38,962 bases of DNA from Flavobacteriaceae bacterium. GTDB lineage: Bacteria; Bacteroidota; Bacteroidia; Flavobacteriales; Flavobacteriaceae. The notes under the pieces are model-generated. The model saw only the letters and a program-made list of their open reading frames with translations, made no database searches and had not been told where the DNA came from. Of the stretch, positions 8,752 through 15,768 are shown in pieces (position 1 is the first letter of the stretch; every line of letters starts with the position of its first letter). Both the position numbers and the translations under genes were made by a program. The DNA lies in assembly GCA_003564185.1 (NCBI GenBank), contig PXFS01000015.1, positions 1 through 38,962 of the forward strand, written 5' to 3'.

Positions 8752-10407
8752 TTAATTTTTTATCACTTTAAATTGTGTAAAACTTGCTTTCGATTTCAAA
8801 TGAATCATATACATCCCAGATTTAAAACTGCTAAAGTCAATAGCCTTCTTTGTAGTTGAATGAGGTACTTGAGCGCTATATACTTTTTTTCCAAGTACAT
8901 CATACACCTCAACTACATCTACTGCATGGCTAAAATTTAAATAAAGCTGGTCATTAACGGGATTGGGGTAAAATGTAAATTCGGGTTCTTTAAAATTAGC
9001 TTCAGTTAAGGTTCCATCTACATCTTGATACAATTGAGAAATGGCTTGATAATATTGATTGGCTAAGGCTTGATCCTTTATGATTAGGGTATTTTCATCA
9101 TTTCTATTTTCAGCAGAAAAACTCCAATTGTGAGATCCAGTAAGCACCGTAGCATTTGGAGTTCCATGGTCTACAACCATCATTTTATGATGCATGATGC
9201 CTTCAGCTGTATATTCATAATAATTATTATCTCCTAAATTAGCTTCTAACAACTCTTTTTGTTGTCCTGTGTAATCTTCTGTATCAATTAAAAATGCTAA
9301 TTCATTAATCCCTCCTGTAAATTGATCTATGATAGCTTGTGCTAAATTTTGCCTGGTAATTAACATTGTAGCTATTACTAAACTTTCTTGAGCCTGTTCT
9401 ATTAAATTTTGAATTTGCTGCTGAGTTCCATCTGTTGGACTAAAATAACACTCCACTTCTATTCCTCCAATACTAAATTCTTTTGGGGTATTGTCTTCTT
9501 TTGTATTACCGAATTTTATGTTTTGGAAATTGGGCTGTGGCCCTGTACTCCCCCACATCTCATCAAATTCCATTTTAAAAGTTTGGGCTAAAGTCTGGTC
9601 TTGTAAAATAATTACGTTGTTTTTGTCGGGACCATTAATTTGACCTGTAGTCCAATTGGTTGCACCAGTCCAAACAACAGACTTGGTGGCGTCTGCATGT
9701 TCTGCATCAACAATCATAAATTTATGATGCATGATCCCTGGAAAATTTGGATCATCTTGACGTTGTATTACAGGAATACTAGAATTCAATACGCTAATCA
9801 TCGAACTACTTGTACTACCGTCATGTATAACTCTAACTTGCACACCATCTACAAATGCTTGATTGATTGCTCCTGCAATTCCAGAAGCTGGATTATTCCC
9901 AAATGAATTGTAAATAGCAATATCAATACTTTCCTCTGCTCTACCAATGTAATTGATTAAAGTGTCTCTAGTAGCGTCTTCAATAAAATGGGCTATATTA
10001 TTATCTGATGAAGCTACTTCTTCATTGATGCTATGATTAAAATAGGCAATTATTTCACCTTCTTGAATAGAGCTTGTGGCATAAGTTTTTGTCAAATATA
10101 AGGTATCCTTGGTTGCATCAAATAATTTAAATTCAGCTCTATAAAAAGAAGAAGGAGATAAGTTTCTAAGATTGACTTCATGTGAACGTCTTTTTGATGA
10201 ATTACTTTCAAAATACAATGTATCTATTGCATTTTTAATAGGTATGAATGAAATTTGATAATCGCTTTTACGCTCTGTTTCGAAAAAAATATCAAAGCCT
10301 GTGGAACGTATATTTTTGGCCTTTATATTTTTATCTTTTAATTGAGGTTGCGCAAAGCTAACAAAGCCGAAGAACAAAGCTAGCAAAAATAAAAAATTAA
10401 ATTTCAT
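8752..10407 (-). CDS. Secreted phospholipase-D-fold enzyme with T9SS sorting tail
   Basis: The 551-residue protein starts at the ATG at 10407, which gives a clean signal peptide (MKFNFLFLLALFFGFVSFAQ). The open frame continues upstream to 10533 but that part contains a promoter box. After the signal is a fibronectin-III-like region (about 22-112), then two PLD domains. HKD motif 1 is His227-x-Lys229-x4-Asp234 with WTGATNW after it, and motif 2 is His406-x-Lys408-x4-Asp413 with LTGSHNW after it. Residues from about 477 (FTFYPNPVNDQLYL to the end) form a type A T9SS sorting domain, so the enzyme is exported through the outer membrane and probably cell-surface attached or released. It could hydrolyse phospholipids or nucleic acids; two HKD motifs in one chain fit either. 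Confidence 0.93.
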   Translation of the reverse strand: MKFNFLFLLALFFGFVSFAQPQLKDKNIKAKNIRSTGFDIFFETERKSDYQISFIPIKNAIDTLYFESNSSKRRSHEVNLRNLSPSSFYRAEFKLFDATKDTLYLTKTYATSSIQEGEIIAYFNHSINEEVASSDNNIAHFIEDATRDTLINYIGRAEESIDIAIYNSFGNNPASGIAGAINQAFVDGVQVRVIHDGSTSSSMISVLNSSIPVIQRQDDPNFPGIMHHKFMIVDAEHADATKSVVWTGATNWTTGQINGPDKNNVIILQDQTLAQTFKMEFDEMWGSTGPQPNFQNIKFGNTKEDNTPKEFSIGGIEVECYFSPTDGTQQQIQNLIEQAQESLVIATMLITRQNLAQAIIDQFTGGINELAFLIDTEDYTGQQKELLEANLGDNNYYEYTAEGIMHHKMMVVDHGTPNATVLTGSHNWSFSAENRNDENTLIIKDQALANQYYQAISQLYQDVDGTLTEANFKEPEFTFYPNPVNDQLYLNFSHAVDVVEVYDVLGKKVYSAQVPHSTTKKAIDFSSFKSGMYMIHLKSKASFTQFKVIKN

Positions 10408-10506
10408 CTTCTTTATTATTCTATGAGGTAAGTGTATACTCATTGTTTTTATGACATCATCAGATGAAAAATATAGGGGTATTTCATCTATTATTAATTT
10501 GAATTG

Positions 10507-10514
10507 CAAATATA
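10507..10514 (-). promoter_or_regulatory. -7 promoter element for the secreted PLD gene
   Basis: The minus strand reads TATATTTG, a perfect -7 box. The nearest TTG is only 16 bases upstream, shorter than ideal. The box lies about 100 bases before the chosen start and inside the open extension of the frame, which argues that the extension is not translated. Confidence 0.5.
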
Positions 10515-10647
10515 ACCTTATTTTATCTAACAAAATTTAAACTAAAGTTATATAACTTCAGCTTATCACTTAATCTTTTCAATTTAATAACCTTATATAA
10601 ACCTAGGAATACATTGACTTTGGTAATTTTACAATAAACATATCAAT

Positions 10648-11568
10648 ATGAATTTACTATCTTTAAAAAGAAATAAGAAAAACATCAATACATTGAACAT
10701 TAATCGTTTTTTTAAATTTAAAAAACTAAACCAGACTAATTTTTTGGTAATAGGTCATAGGGGTGCACGAGGTTTAGCACCAGAAAACACTATTGCTTCC
10801 TTTGAAAAAGCTATTGAGTTAGAGGTTGATGCTATTGAGTTGGATGTAGTAATTTCTAAAGATAAAAAAGTAGTTGTTTCTCATGAAGCTTGGATGAATC
10901 ATGAAATTTGCTTAAAAGAAAATGGAAAGAGAATTAGTCATGAGGAAGAAAAACTGCACAACTTATTCCAGATGGATTATTCAAAGATTAAGAAATATAA
11001 TTGCGGCTCTTTAAAACATCCTTCTTTTGATGATCAGGAAACAGAAGAAACCTATAAACCACTGCTTAAAGATGCTTTACAGATGATTGAATTTGTTTCT
11101 AAAATTCATGAGCAAGATGTAGCCTGTACTATTGAAATTAAATCTGATAGTAGTACAGATCATATCTTTCATCCACCTCCACAGGAGTTTGTTGAATTGG
11201 TAATCAATAGTATTTCTGGGTTTCCAAAAGAGAAAATAAATCTAAGAAGTTTTGATTACAGAGTTTTAAAAGAGATTAAATCAAGATATCCTGAATATTC
11301 AACTTGCTTAATTTCAGACACTGGTAAGCTACAAGAAGAATTAAATTTACTTGGCTACACTCCAGAGATTTACAGTCCAAATTTTAAAGTTCTTACGAAA
11401 TCCTTGATAAAAAAATGTAAAAAAAAGAAAATGCAGGTACTTCCTTGGACAGTAAATGAATTTGAAGAACTCAGAGAAATTTTACTACTGGGTGTAGATG
11501 GTGTAATAACAGACTACCCAAATAAAGCAATTCGGTTGAGAAATAGATATCAAAAGCTCAAAAGCTAA
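10648..11568 (+). CDS. Glycerophosphodiester phosphodiesterase family protein
   Basis: The 306-residue protein should hydrolyse deacylated phospholipids (glycerophosphodiesters) to sn-glycerol-3-phosphate and an alcohol. It carries the GDPD core: VIGHRGARGLAPENT (catalytic His and Arg), AIELDVVISKD (metal-binding Glu and Asp), VVVSHE (second His), the lysine/glutamate strand TIEIKSD, and the C-terminal LPWTVNEFEE and GVDGVITDYPN. A 34-residue basic leader without a signal peptide precedes the domain, so the protein is probably cytoplasmic, or the true start may be internal. Its 3' end overlaps the stop of the 50-residue membrane protein on the other strand. It lies divergent from the secreted PLD; both act on phosphodiesters, but a shared pathway is only an inference. 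Confidence 0.92.
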   Translation: MNLLSLKRNKKNINTLNINRFFKFKKLNQTNFLVIGHRGARGLAPENTIASFEKAIELEVDAIELDVVISKDKKVVVSHEAWMNHEICLKENGKRISHEEEKLHNLFQMDYSKIKKYNCGSLKHPSFDDQETEETYKPLLKDALQMIEFVSKIHEQDVACTIEIKSDSSTDHIFHPPPQEFVELVINSISGFPKEKINLRSFDYRVLKEIKSRYPEYSTCLISDTGKLQEELNLLGYTPEIYSPNFKVLTKSLIKKCKKKKMQVLPWTVNEFEELREILLLGVDGVITDYPNKAIRLRNRYQKLKS

Positions 11569-11717
11569 TTACAATCTTCTTTTAATTGCTCAATTTGTGC
11601 CTTTAATTGATTAATTTCCTTGGCTTGAGCTTCGTAACTTTTTTTAGAATTAAAATAGGTTAATAATGCAATTAGACTTGCAAAAACAAACCCATACATA
11701 TAGAATTTTGATTTCAT
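11565..11717 (-). CDS. 50-residue single-pass membrane protein with coiled-coil tail
   Basis: A complete short gene on the minus strand encodes 50 residues. It has a basic N-terminus (MKSKFYMYG), one hydrophobic helix (about residues 8-22, FVFASLIALLTYF), then a polar helix with heptad-like spacing (YEAQAKEINQLKAQIEQLKE) and a final Cys. Its ATG shares a base with the stop of the upstream metallo-hydrolase (TAATG), a classical arrangement for translational coupling, so it is very likely real although it is below usual length cut-offs. Its stop overlaps the end of the phosphodiesterase gene on the other strand by 4 bases. The architecture resembles FtsL/FtsB-like or other small coiled-coil membrane proteins in general shape only; no family is recognised. 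Confidence 0.7.
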   Translation of the reverse strand: MKSKFYMYGFVFASLIALLTYFNSKKSYEAQAKEINQLKAQIEQLKEDCN

Positions 11718-12478
11718 TAAATACTTATTTGTAAGTTATCATAGGCTAAGAAAACTCCTTCGGGTAATTCCTTTTCAACTTCATCATGAAAACCTAAATG
11801 ATGACTAATATGTGTAAAATAGGCACGTTCAGGCTGAATTTCCTCAACTATAGCTAAAGCTTGTTTAAGATTAAGGTGAGATCTGTGCTCTTCTTTACGC
11901 AAAGCGTTTAGAACTAAAACTTTAACTCCTTTTAATTTTTCTTTTTCTTCCTCTGGAAAAACTTTAGCATCGGTTACATAGGCAAAATCTCCAAACCGAA
12001 AACCATAAACTTGGAGTTCTGGGTGATAAACATTGATAGGAATAACCTCTAAATCACCTAGCTTAAAAGGCTCATCATTGATAATATGTTGATTTAATGT
12101 TGGTGCACCTGGATATTTATTTTCAACTTGAAAAACATATTCAAATCTTTTTTTAAGTTCTCCTAGCACTCGTGAATGACAGTAGATAGAAATATTTCCT
12201 TGCCTAAAATAAAACGGCCTAATATCATCTAAACCAATCACATGATCATTATGTTCATGAGTAAACAAAATACCATCTATTCGTTGTACATTGTTTGTGA
12301 TCATTTGCTGCCTAAAGTCTGGACCGCAGTCAATTACAAATTTATAATCATCCCATTCTAATAATACTGAAACACGAAGTCTTTTATCTTTTGGATTTGT
12401 GCTTAAACAAACTGGATGGTTACTTCCTATGATAGGAATTCCCTGCGAAGTGCCTGTTCCTAAAAATGTAACTTTCAA
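11717..12478 (-). CDS. Metallo-beta-lactamase-fold hydrolase (PhnP-like)
   Basis: The 253-residue cytoplasmic protein begins MKVTFLGTGTSQGIPIIG, the standard first strand of this subfamily. The metal-binding motif is THEHNDH (His74-x-His76-x-Asp78-His79), followed by a strand-loop with VTDAKVFPEEE (bridging Asp) and a final FTHISHHLGFH. This layout matches PhnP-like phosphodiesterases, which cleave cyclic phosphodiesters such as ribosyl-1,2-cyclic phosphate or 2',3'-cyclic nucleotides. No phosphonate genes are present, so the physiological substrate is unclear. It is the first gene of a two-gene unit with the 50-residue membrane protein and is divergent from the 489-residue unknown. Confidence 0.88.
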   Translation of the reverse strand: MKVTFLGTGTSQGIPIIGSNHPVCLSTNPKDKRLRVSVLLEWDDYKFVIDCGPDFRQQMITNNVQRIDGILFTHEHNDHVIGLDDIRPFYFRQGNISIYCHSRVLGELKKRFEYVFQVENKYPGAPTLNQHIINDEPFKLGDLEVIPINVYHPELQVYGFRFGDFAYVTDAKVFPEEEKEKLKGVKVLVLNALRKEEHRSHLNLKQALAIVEEIQPERAYFTHISHHLGFHDEVEKELPEGVFLAYDNLQISI

Positions 12479-12493
12479 ACTGTTTTTTTAACA

Positions 12494-12501
12494 CAAATGT
12501 A
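12494..12501 (-). promoter_or_regulatory. -7 promoter element for the metallo-hydrolase
   Basis: The minus strand reads TACATTTG, matching TAnnTTTG, 16 bases before the start at 12478. No clear TTG lies at the expected distance. Confidence 0.5.
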
Positions 12502-12534
12502 GGTATAAATATTTCATTTCGCTAAGCTTTTCCG

Positions 12535-12542
12535 TATATTTG
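12535..12542 (+). promoter_or_regulatory. -7 promoter element for the 489-residue protein gene
   Basis: TATATTTG, a perfect -7 box, 45 bases before the ATG at 12587. The -33 region is weak (TTC rather than TTG). It is divergent from the element at 12494. Confidence 0.55.
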
Positions 12543-12586
12543 TAAATCAACATTAGTAAAAGAAAAGCTAACAAAAATCAGGTTGT

Positions 12587-14056
12587 ATGTCGATTAAGAT
12601 AATGGGTGATAAGGATTTTCAAAGCGCCAAATCCATTAAAGATAAAGCATTGAGAATCAATCTAAATGAAAACATTTACGGAACTTTTGCAGAAATTGGT
12701 GCAGGCCAAGAAACCGTAAGGAACTTTTTTAGAGCTGGAGGGTCTTCTGGAACTATAGCTAAAACTATGAGTGCCTATGACAAAGACTTTTCTGATGCTG
12801 TTTATGGAATAGAAGAAGATCGTAGGTATGTAACTGAAAATCGTCTTCAAAAAATGCTTGATCATGAAACTCGACTTATAGAAGAGCGAATTATTCGTTC
12901 TAAACACCCCAACAAGCTATTTTTTACTTACGCCAATACTGTTGCTACGATTGATTTTGCTAAACGGTACAAAGGTCATGGCTGGGTAGGAATCAAATAC
13001 CAACTAGAACCTAAAGGAGAATACAATAAAATTGTATTACACATCAGATTTAAAGAAAATGATGCACGTTTACAACAAAATACATTGGGTATATTAGGTA
13101 CTAACTTAATTTACGCTGCGTTTTATGCCCATAATAATGCTAAGCAAATCCTAAAAGATTTGTACGATCATATTGATAAAGATCAAATTGAAATTGATAC
13201 CATCAACTTTTCAGGACCAGTTTTTAAAGATGTTGACAACCGATTAATTAGTCTTCAATTAGTAAAAAATGGAATGACTGATGCAGTAATGTTTGATACC
13301 AATGCAAAAAATGTTCTTCCAGCTAAAGTTCTTTATAAAAAAAATATTCTAACCTTACGCGGAAGTTTTAGACCAGTAACAAAGGTTAATGAGGATATTT
13401 ATGAAAAAACCCTAGAACTTTTTTCACATGAAAATAAAGTTAAAAAAGAAAATATTGAAGTAATTTTTGAAATCACCCTTTCTAATTTGAGGTCTGAGGG
13501 TGAAATAGATGAAGAAGACTTCATGGATAGAGCTAAACTATTGTGTGATTTAGGACATACTGTAATGATATCAAATTTCCAAGAATATTACAAATTGGTA
13601 GAATATTATTCAAATTACACCAAAGAAAGAATGGCCTTATCTATGGGTGTGAATAACCTTATAGATGTGTTTGATGAAAAATATTATAGACACCTAAGTG
13701 GTGGTATACTTGAAGCCTTTGGGAAATTGTTCTATAAAGATTTAAAAGTTTATTTATATCCATATAAAAACCCTGATACTGGTGAGATAACTACAAGTGA
13801 TAACCTTAAAGTCCACCCACGGATGAAAGAATTATATAAATTCTTTAAAATTAATGGACGAGTAGTTGATGTTGAAAATTACGATCCAGATGTGATGAAT
13901 ATCTTTTCAAGAGAAGTTTTACACATGATTGCCAATGATGTAGATGGATGGGAAGAAATGCTACCTAAAAAAACAGCAGAGCGTATTAAAAAGGAAGGGC
14001 TATTCAAAAGAGAATATACTAAACCTGAAAAAGTTGGGTTTTATGTCCAAAAATAA
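12587..14056 (+). CDS. Conserved 489-residue cytoplasmic protein of unknown function
   Basis: The protein has no signal peptide and no membrane segment. Conserved-looking blocks are NLNENIYGTFAEIGAGQET, FFRAGGSSGTIAKTMSAYDK, HPNKLFFTYANTVATIDF, LGILGTNLIYAAFY and ISNFQEYYKLVEYYSNYT. I recall close relatives with the EIGAGQE...GTIAKTMSAYDK block across Bacteroidetes and beyond, often carrying misleading names such as TonB-dependent receptor or nicotinate-nucleotide adenylyltransferase. Nothing here supports a barrel or a nucleotidyltransferase HxGH motif. The gene has its own promoter box and a strong terminator, so it is a single-gene unit. The Gly-rich AEIGAGQ and RAGGSSGT stretches might bind a nucleotide or cofactor, but that is speculation. 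Confidence 0.85.
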   Translation: MSIKIMGDKDFQSAKSIKDKALRINLNENIYGTFAEIGAGQETVRNFFRAGGSSGTIAKTMSAYDKDFSDAVYGIEEDRRYVTENRLQKMLDHETRLIEERIIRSKHPNKLFFTYANTVATIDFAKRYKGHGWVGIKYQLEPKGEYNKIVLHIRFKENDARLQQNTLGILGTNLIYAAFYAHNNAKQILKDLYDHIDKDQIEIDTINFSGPVFKDVDNRLISLQLVKNGMTDAVMFDTNAKNVLPAKVLYKKNILTLRGSFRPVTKVNEDIYEKTLELFSHENKVKKENIEVIFEITLSNLRSEGEIDEEDFMDRAKLLCDLGHTVMISNFQEYYKLVEYYSNYTKERMALSMGVNNLIDVFDEKYYRHLSGGILEAFGKLFYKDLKVYLYPYKNPDTGEITTSDNLKVHPRMKELYKFFKINGRVVDVENYDPDVMNIFSREVLHMIANDVDGWEEMLPKKTAERIKKEGLFKREYTKPEKVGFYVQK

Positions 14057-14062
14057 GATTTT

Positions 14063-14088
14063 AAACGCCTCAAAATTGAGGCGTTTTT
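14063..14088 (+). terminator. Terminator of the 489-residue protein gene
   Basis: AAACGCCTCA pairs with TGAGGCGTTT, a stem of at least 10 bp with a minimal loop, followed by TTTTT. It begins 7 bases after the stop. Confidence 0.88.
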
Positions 14089-14090
14089 GA

Positions 14091-14098
14091 TATATTTG
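14091..14098 (+). promoter_or_regulatory. -7 promoter element for the small Cys-motif protein
   Basis: TATATTTG directly follows the terminator of the preceding gene and lies 21 bases before the GTG start at 14119. Any -33 element would fall inside the terminator stem; no TTG is seen there. Confidence 0.5.
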
Positions 14099-14118
14099 CA
14101 ATTCTTATTTTAAGAGTC

Positions 14119-14493
14119 GTGAGAAAATTTTTAAGCCTAATTATTCTAGTTTCCTTTACAGCTAAGCCAGCTGTAAACTTTAGTATTATTGCTTATTACC
14201 AGACCAATATCTCACAAATAATTGAAGACTTTTGTGTTAATAAAGACAAGCCAGAGCTTAATTGTGATGGTAAATGTTATTTGGCTCAAAAATTAGATCA
14301 ATCTGCAACAAATTCAGATGAAGTTGATACCAGTTTTGAAATCGCAGAAAGCTTTACACTTGTTTTCTTTTCTCTATTAAATTACGAATCAACAAACTCA
14401 AATTCATTTATCCATAAAGAAATCAATCAAAATTATAAGAACAATTATTCTTACTTATTTTCTTCAAATTTCTTTGTCCCACCCAATGTTTAA
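14119..14493 (+). CDS. Small secreted protein with FCVNKxxPxLxCxGKCYL cysteine motif
   Basis: The 124-residue protein starts at a GTG. A hydrophobic N-terminus (MRKFLSLIILVSFTAKPAV) is a likely signal or anchor. The hallmark is FCVNKDKPELNCDGKCYL with Cys39, Cys49 and Cys53. I recall short Bacteroidetes proteins with this C-x-N-x4-P-x2-x-C-x-G-K-C-Y-L pattern, found near metal (copper or iron) uptake and resistance genes; that is family recollection, not shown here. The three cysteines suit thiol coordination of a soft metal. The rest is polar and poorly conserved looking, ending in aromatic-rich YLFSSNFFVPP. It precedes the MbnP/MbnH genes on the same strand, separated by a 397-base gap with a weak terminator, so membership in the same locus is likely but co-transcription is uncertain. 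Confidence 0.72.
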   Translation: MRKFLSLIILVSFTAKPAVNFSIIAYYQTNISQIIEDFCVNKDKPELNCDGKCYLAQKLDQSATNSDEVDTSFEIAESFTLVFFSLLNYESTNSNSFIHKEINQNYKNNYSYLFSSNFFVPPNV

Positions 14494-14890
14494 GTAATAC
14501 CAATTAGCCATTAGATGCTAATTTTTAGGTAGTAGATTTTTCTTTTATTCTTAATTCTGTTGAGAATCTGGGTATAAAAAGTTTCATGGCAATAGCCACA
14601 ATCAAAATCAAAACTACCTTATTAAAAGCATTTAATCGTCAAATTGGTGTAACTCTATTGACTATTCAGTTGTGTACTAATCACTAATTGAAATCACGGG
14701 TATTACCTCCAATTTTTAGCTTTGAAGTTGTGTTTTTGAATCTAATCAAGAGCTTTAACTTAAAAGTTATAATGTGATATAGTCAAATTTATTTTTAGAA
14801 AATTACAAATCAAACAATTACTATTAAAGTGCATTGTTACGCAATTATACTAGACGTAACCATAGCACAGAACATTTAAATTACTTAAAC
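14494..14890 (+). other. 397-base gap before the MbnP gene
   Basis: The gap holds a weak terminator at 14502-14526 and otherwise AT-rich sequence. A 33-codon ATG frame at 14586-14687 has no recognisable features and is not called. No methanobactin-like Cys-containing precursor peptide, riboswitch or clear TAnnTTTG promoter was found. A promoter for the MbnP gene must be here, or transcripts must read through from the small Cys-motif gene. Confidence 0.6.
14502..14526 (+). terminator. Weak terminator after the small Cys-motif gene
   Basis: AATTAGC (14502-14508) pairs with GCTAATT (14517-14523) around an 8-base loop, followed by a short T run. The stem is AT-rich, so termination may be partial. 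Confidence 0.45.
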
Positions 14891-15712
14891 ATGAAAAATT
14901 ATTTTAAATTATTAAGCTTATTTTTTGTAGCCATACTATTTACTAACTGTTCATCAGATGATGATAACACAACTTCAGCTGAAATTGAAGGTGAAGGGAA
15001 TATTGAATTTTTCTTTGACAACTCATTTAATAACGATGATTTATTATTAGGCGCTAGTACTTATGTCAATTCATTGGGAGAAACCTTTAAGGTAAATAGA
15101 ATGAGTTATATTGTGAGTAATTTTAGTCTAACTGACGAGGAAGGTAATGTATTCACCTATCCAGAAGAGGACAGCTATTTTATTATAAGTGAAGAAGATC
15201 AAGAGTTAAAAGTAGTGCTTGAAAACGTTCCAGCAGGAAATTATACCAGCATGAAATTTGGTGTTGGTGTTCCCATGGAAAGATACTTACAAGGTGAAAC
15301 TTCACAGCAAGAATTTTGGGATTTTGCAGCAACAAGAAACATGACTTGGGCGTGGATTGTAGGCTACAAATTTGTGAATTTTGAAGGAGAATTTACCTCA
15401 GATGAATTAGATGATATGCACGATTTTAAAATTCATATTGGAAGTCATGGTGAAGCATTAGACAATTATAGAGAAGTTGAATTGAGTTTTCCAAGAACTG
15501 CTCAAGTAAGAACAGACAGAACCCCTGATGTTCACTTAGTTGTGGATGCCAATAAAATATTGGATGGAACAAACCAATTTGAATTAACTCCACTCTTAAA
15601 CGACGGTGGATCAAGTCAGATTATGGTTGATGCAGAAAGAGCTCCTTTGGTAGCTGACAATTTTATGGAAATGTTCGTAGTTGATCATATCCACTCTAAT
15701 ACATCTCATTAA
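14891..15712 (+). CDS. mbnP: MbnP-family copper-binding lipoprotein
   Basis: The start at 14891 gives a 273-residue lipoprotein with lipobox LFTNC (Cys20) and an acidic SSDDD spacer; the frame is open further upstream but that part looks untranslated. The body matches the MbnP family: IEFFFDNSFNND, VNRMSYIVSNFSLTDEEGN, a LENVPAGNYTSMKFGVGV strand, then MTWAWIVGYKFVNFEGEF and FKIHIGSHG. In characterised MbnP a tryptophan is oxidised to kynurenine by the diheme partner MbnH and helps bind copper. Trp153 and Trp155 in MTWAW are the obvious candidates, with His182 and His186 nearby. The C-terminus is His-rich (VDHIHSNTSH). The MbnH gene follows after a terminator-like hairpin, which supports the pairing. 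Confidence 0.85.
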   Translation: MKNYFKLLSLFFVAILFTNCSSDDDNTTSAEIEGEGNIEFFFDNSFNNDDLLLGASTYVNSLGETFKVNRMSYIVSNFSLTDEEGNVFTYPEEDSYFIISEEDQELKVVLENVPAGNYTSMKFGVGVPMERYLQGETSQQEFWDFAATRNMTWAWIVGYKFVNFEGEFTSDELDDMHDFKIHIGSHGEALDNYREVELSFPRTAQVRTDRTPDVHLVVDANKILDGTNQFELTPLLNDGGSSQIMVDAERAPLVADNFMEMFVVDHIHSNTSH

Positions 15713-15720
15713 ACCCAATT

Positions 15721-15756
15721 TCCGCCTTGACAAAATAATTGTTAAGGCGGATTTTT
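15721..15756 (+). terminator. Strong terminator-like hairpin between the mbnP and mbnH genes
   Basis: A 13-bp stem (15721-15733 with 15739-15751, one G-T wobble) with a 5-base loop is followed by TTTTT. It lies between the two partner genes, 13 bases before the ATG at 15769, so it probably reduces but does not abolish downstream transcription. Confidence 0.8.
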
Positions 15757-15768
15757 AATCTTTAAGCA

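Noticed and set aside
10408-10533. Upstream extension of the secreted PLD frame
   Set aside because: It would bury the signal peptide behind 42 residues and contains a perfect -7 promoter box, so the ATG at 10407 is preferred.
14586-14687. 33-codon frame in the gap before the MbnP gene (a possible methanobactin-type precursor)
   Set aside because: It has a single Cys near its end and no Cys-containing core pattern or leader of the methanobactin type, and no methanobactin biosynthesis (mbnB/mbnC) homologue is nearby.
14834-14890. Upstream extension of the MbnP frame
   Set aside because: Starting there would place 19 polar residues before a clear lipoprotein signal that begins at 14891.
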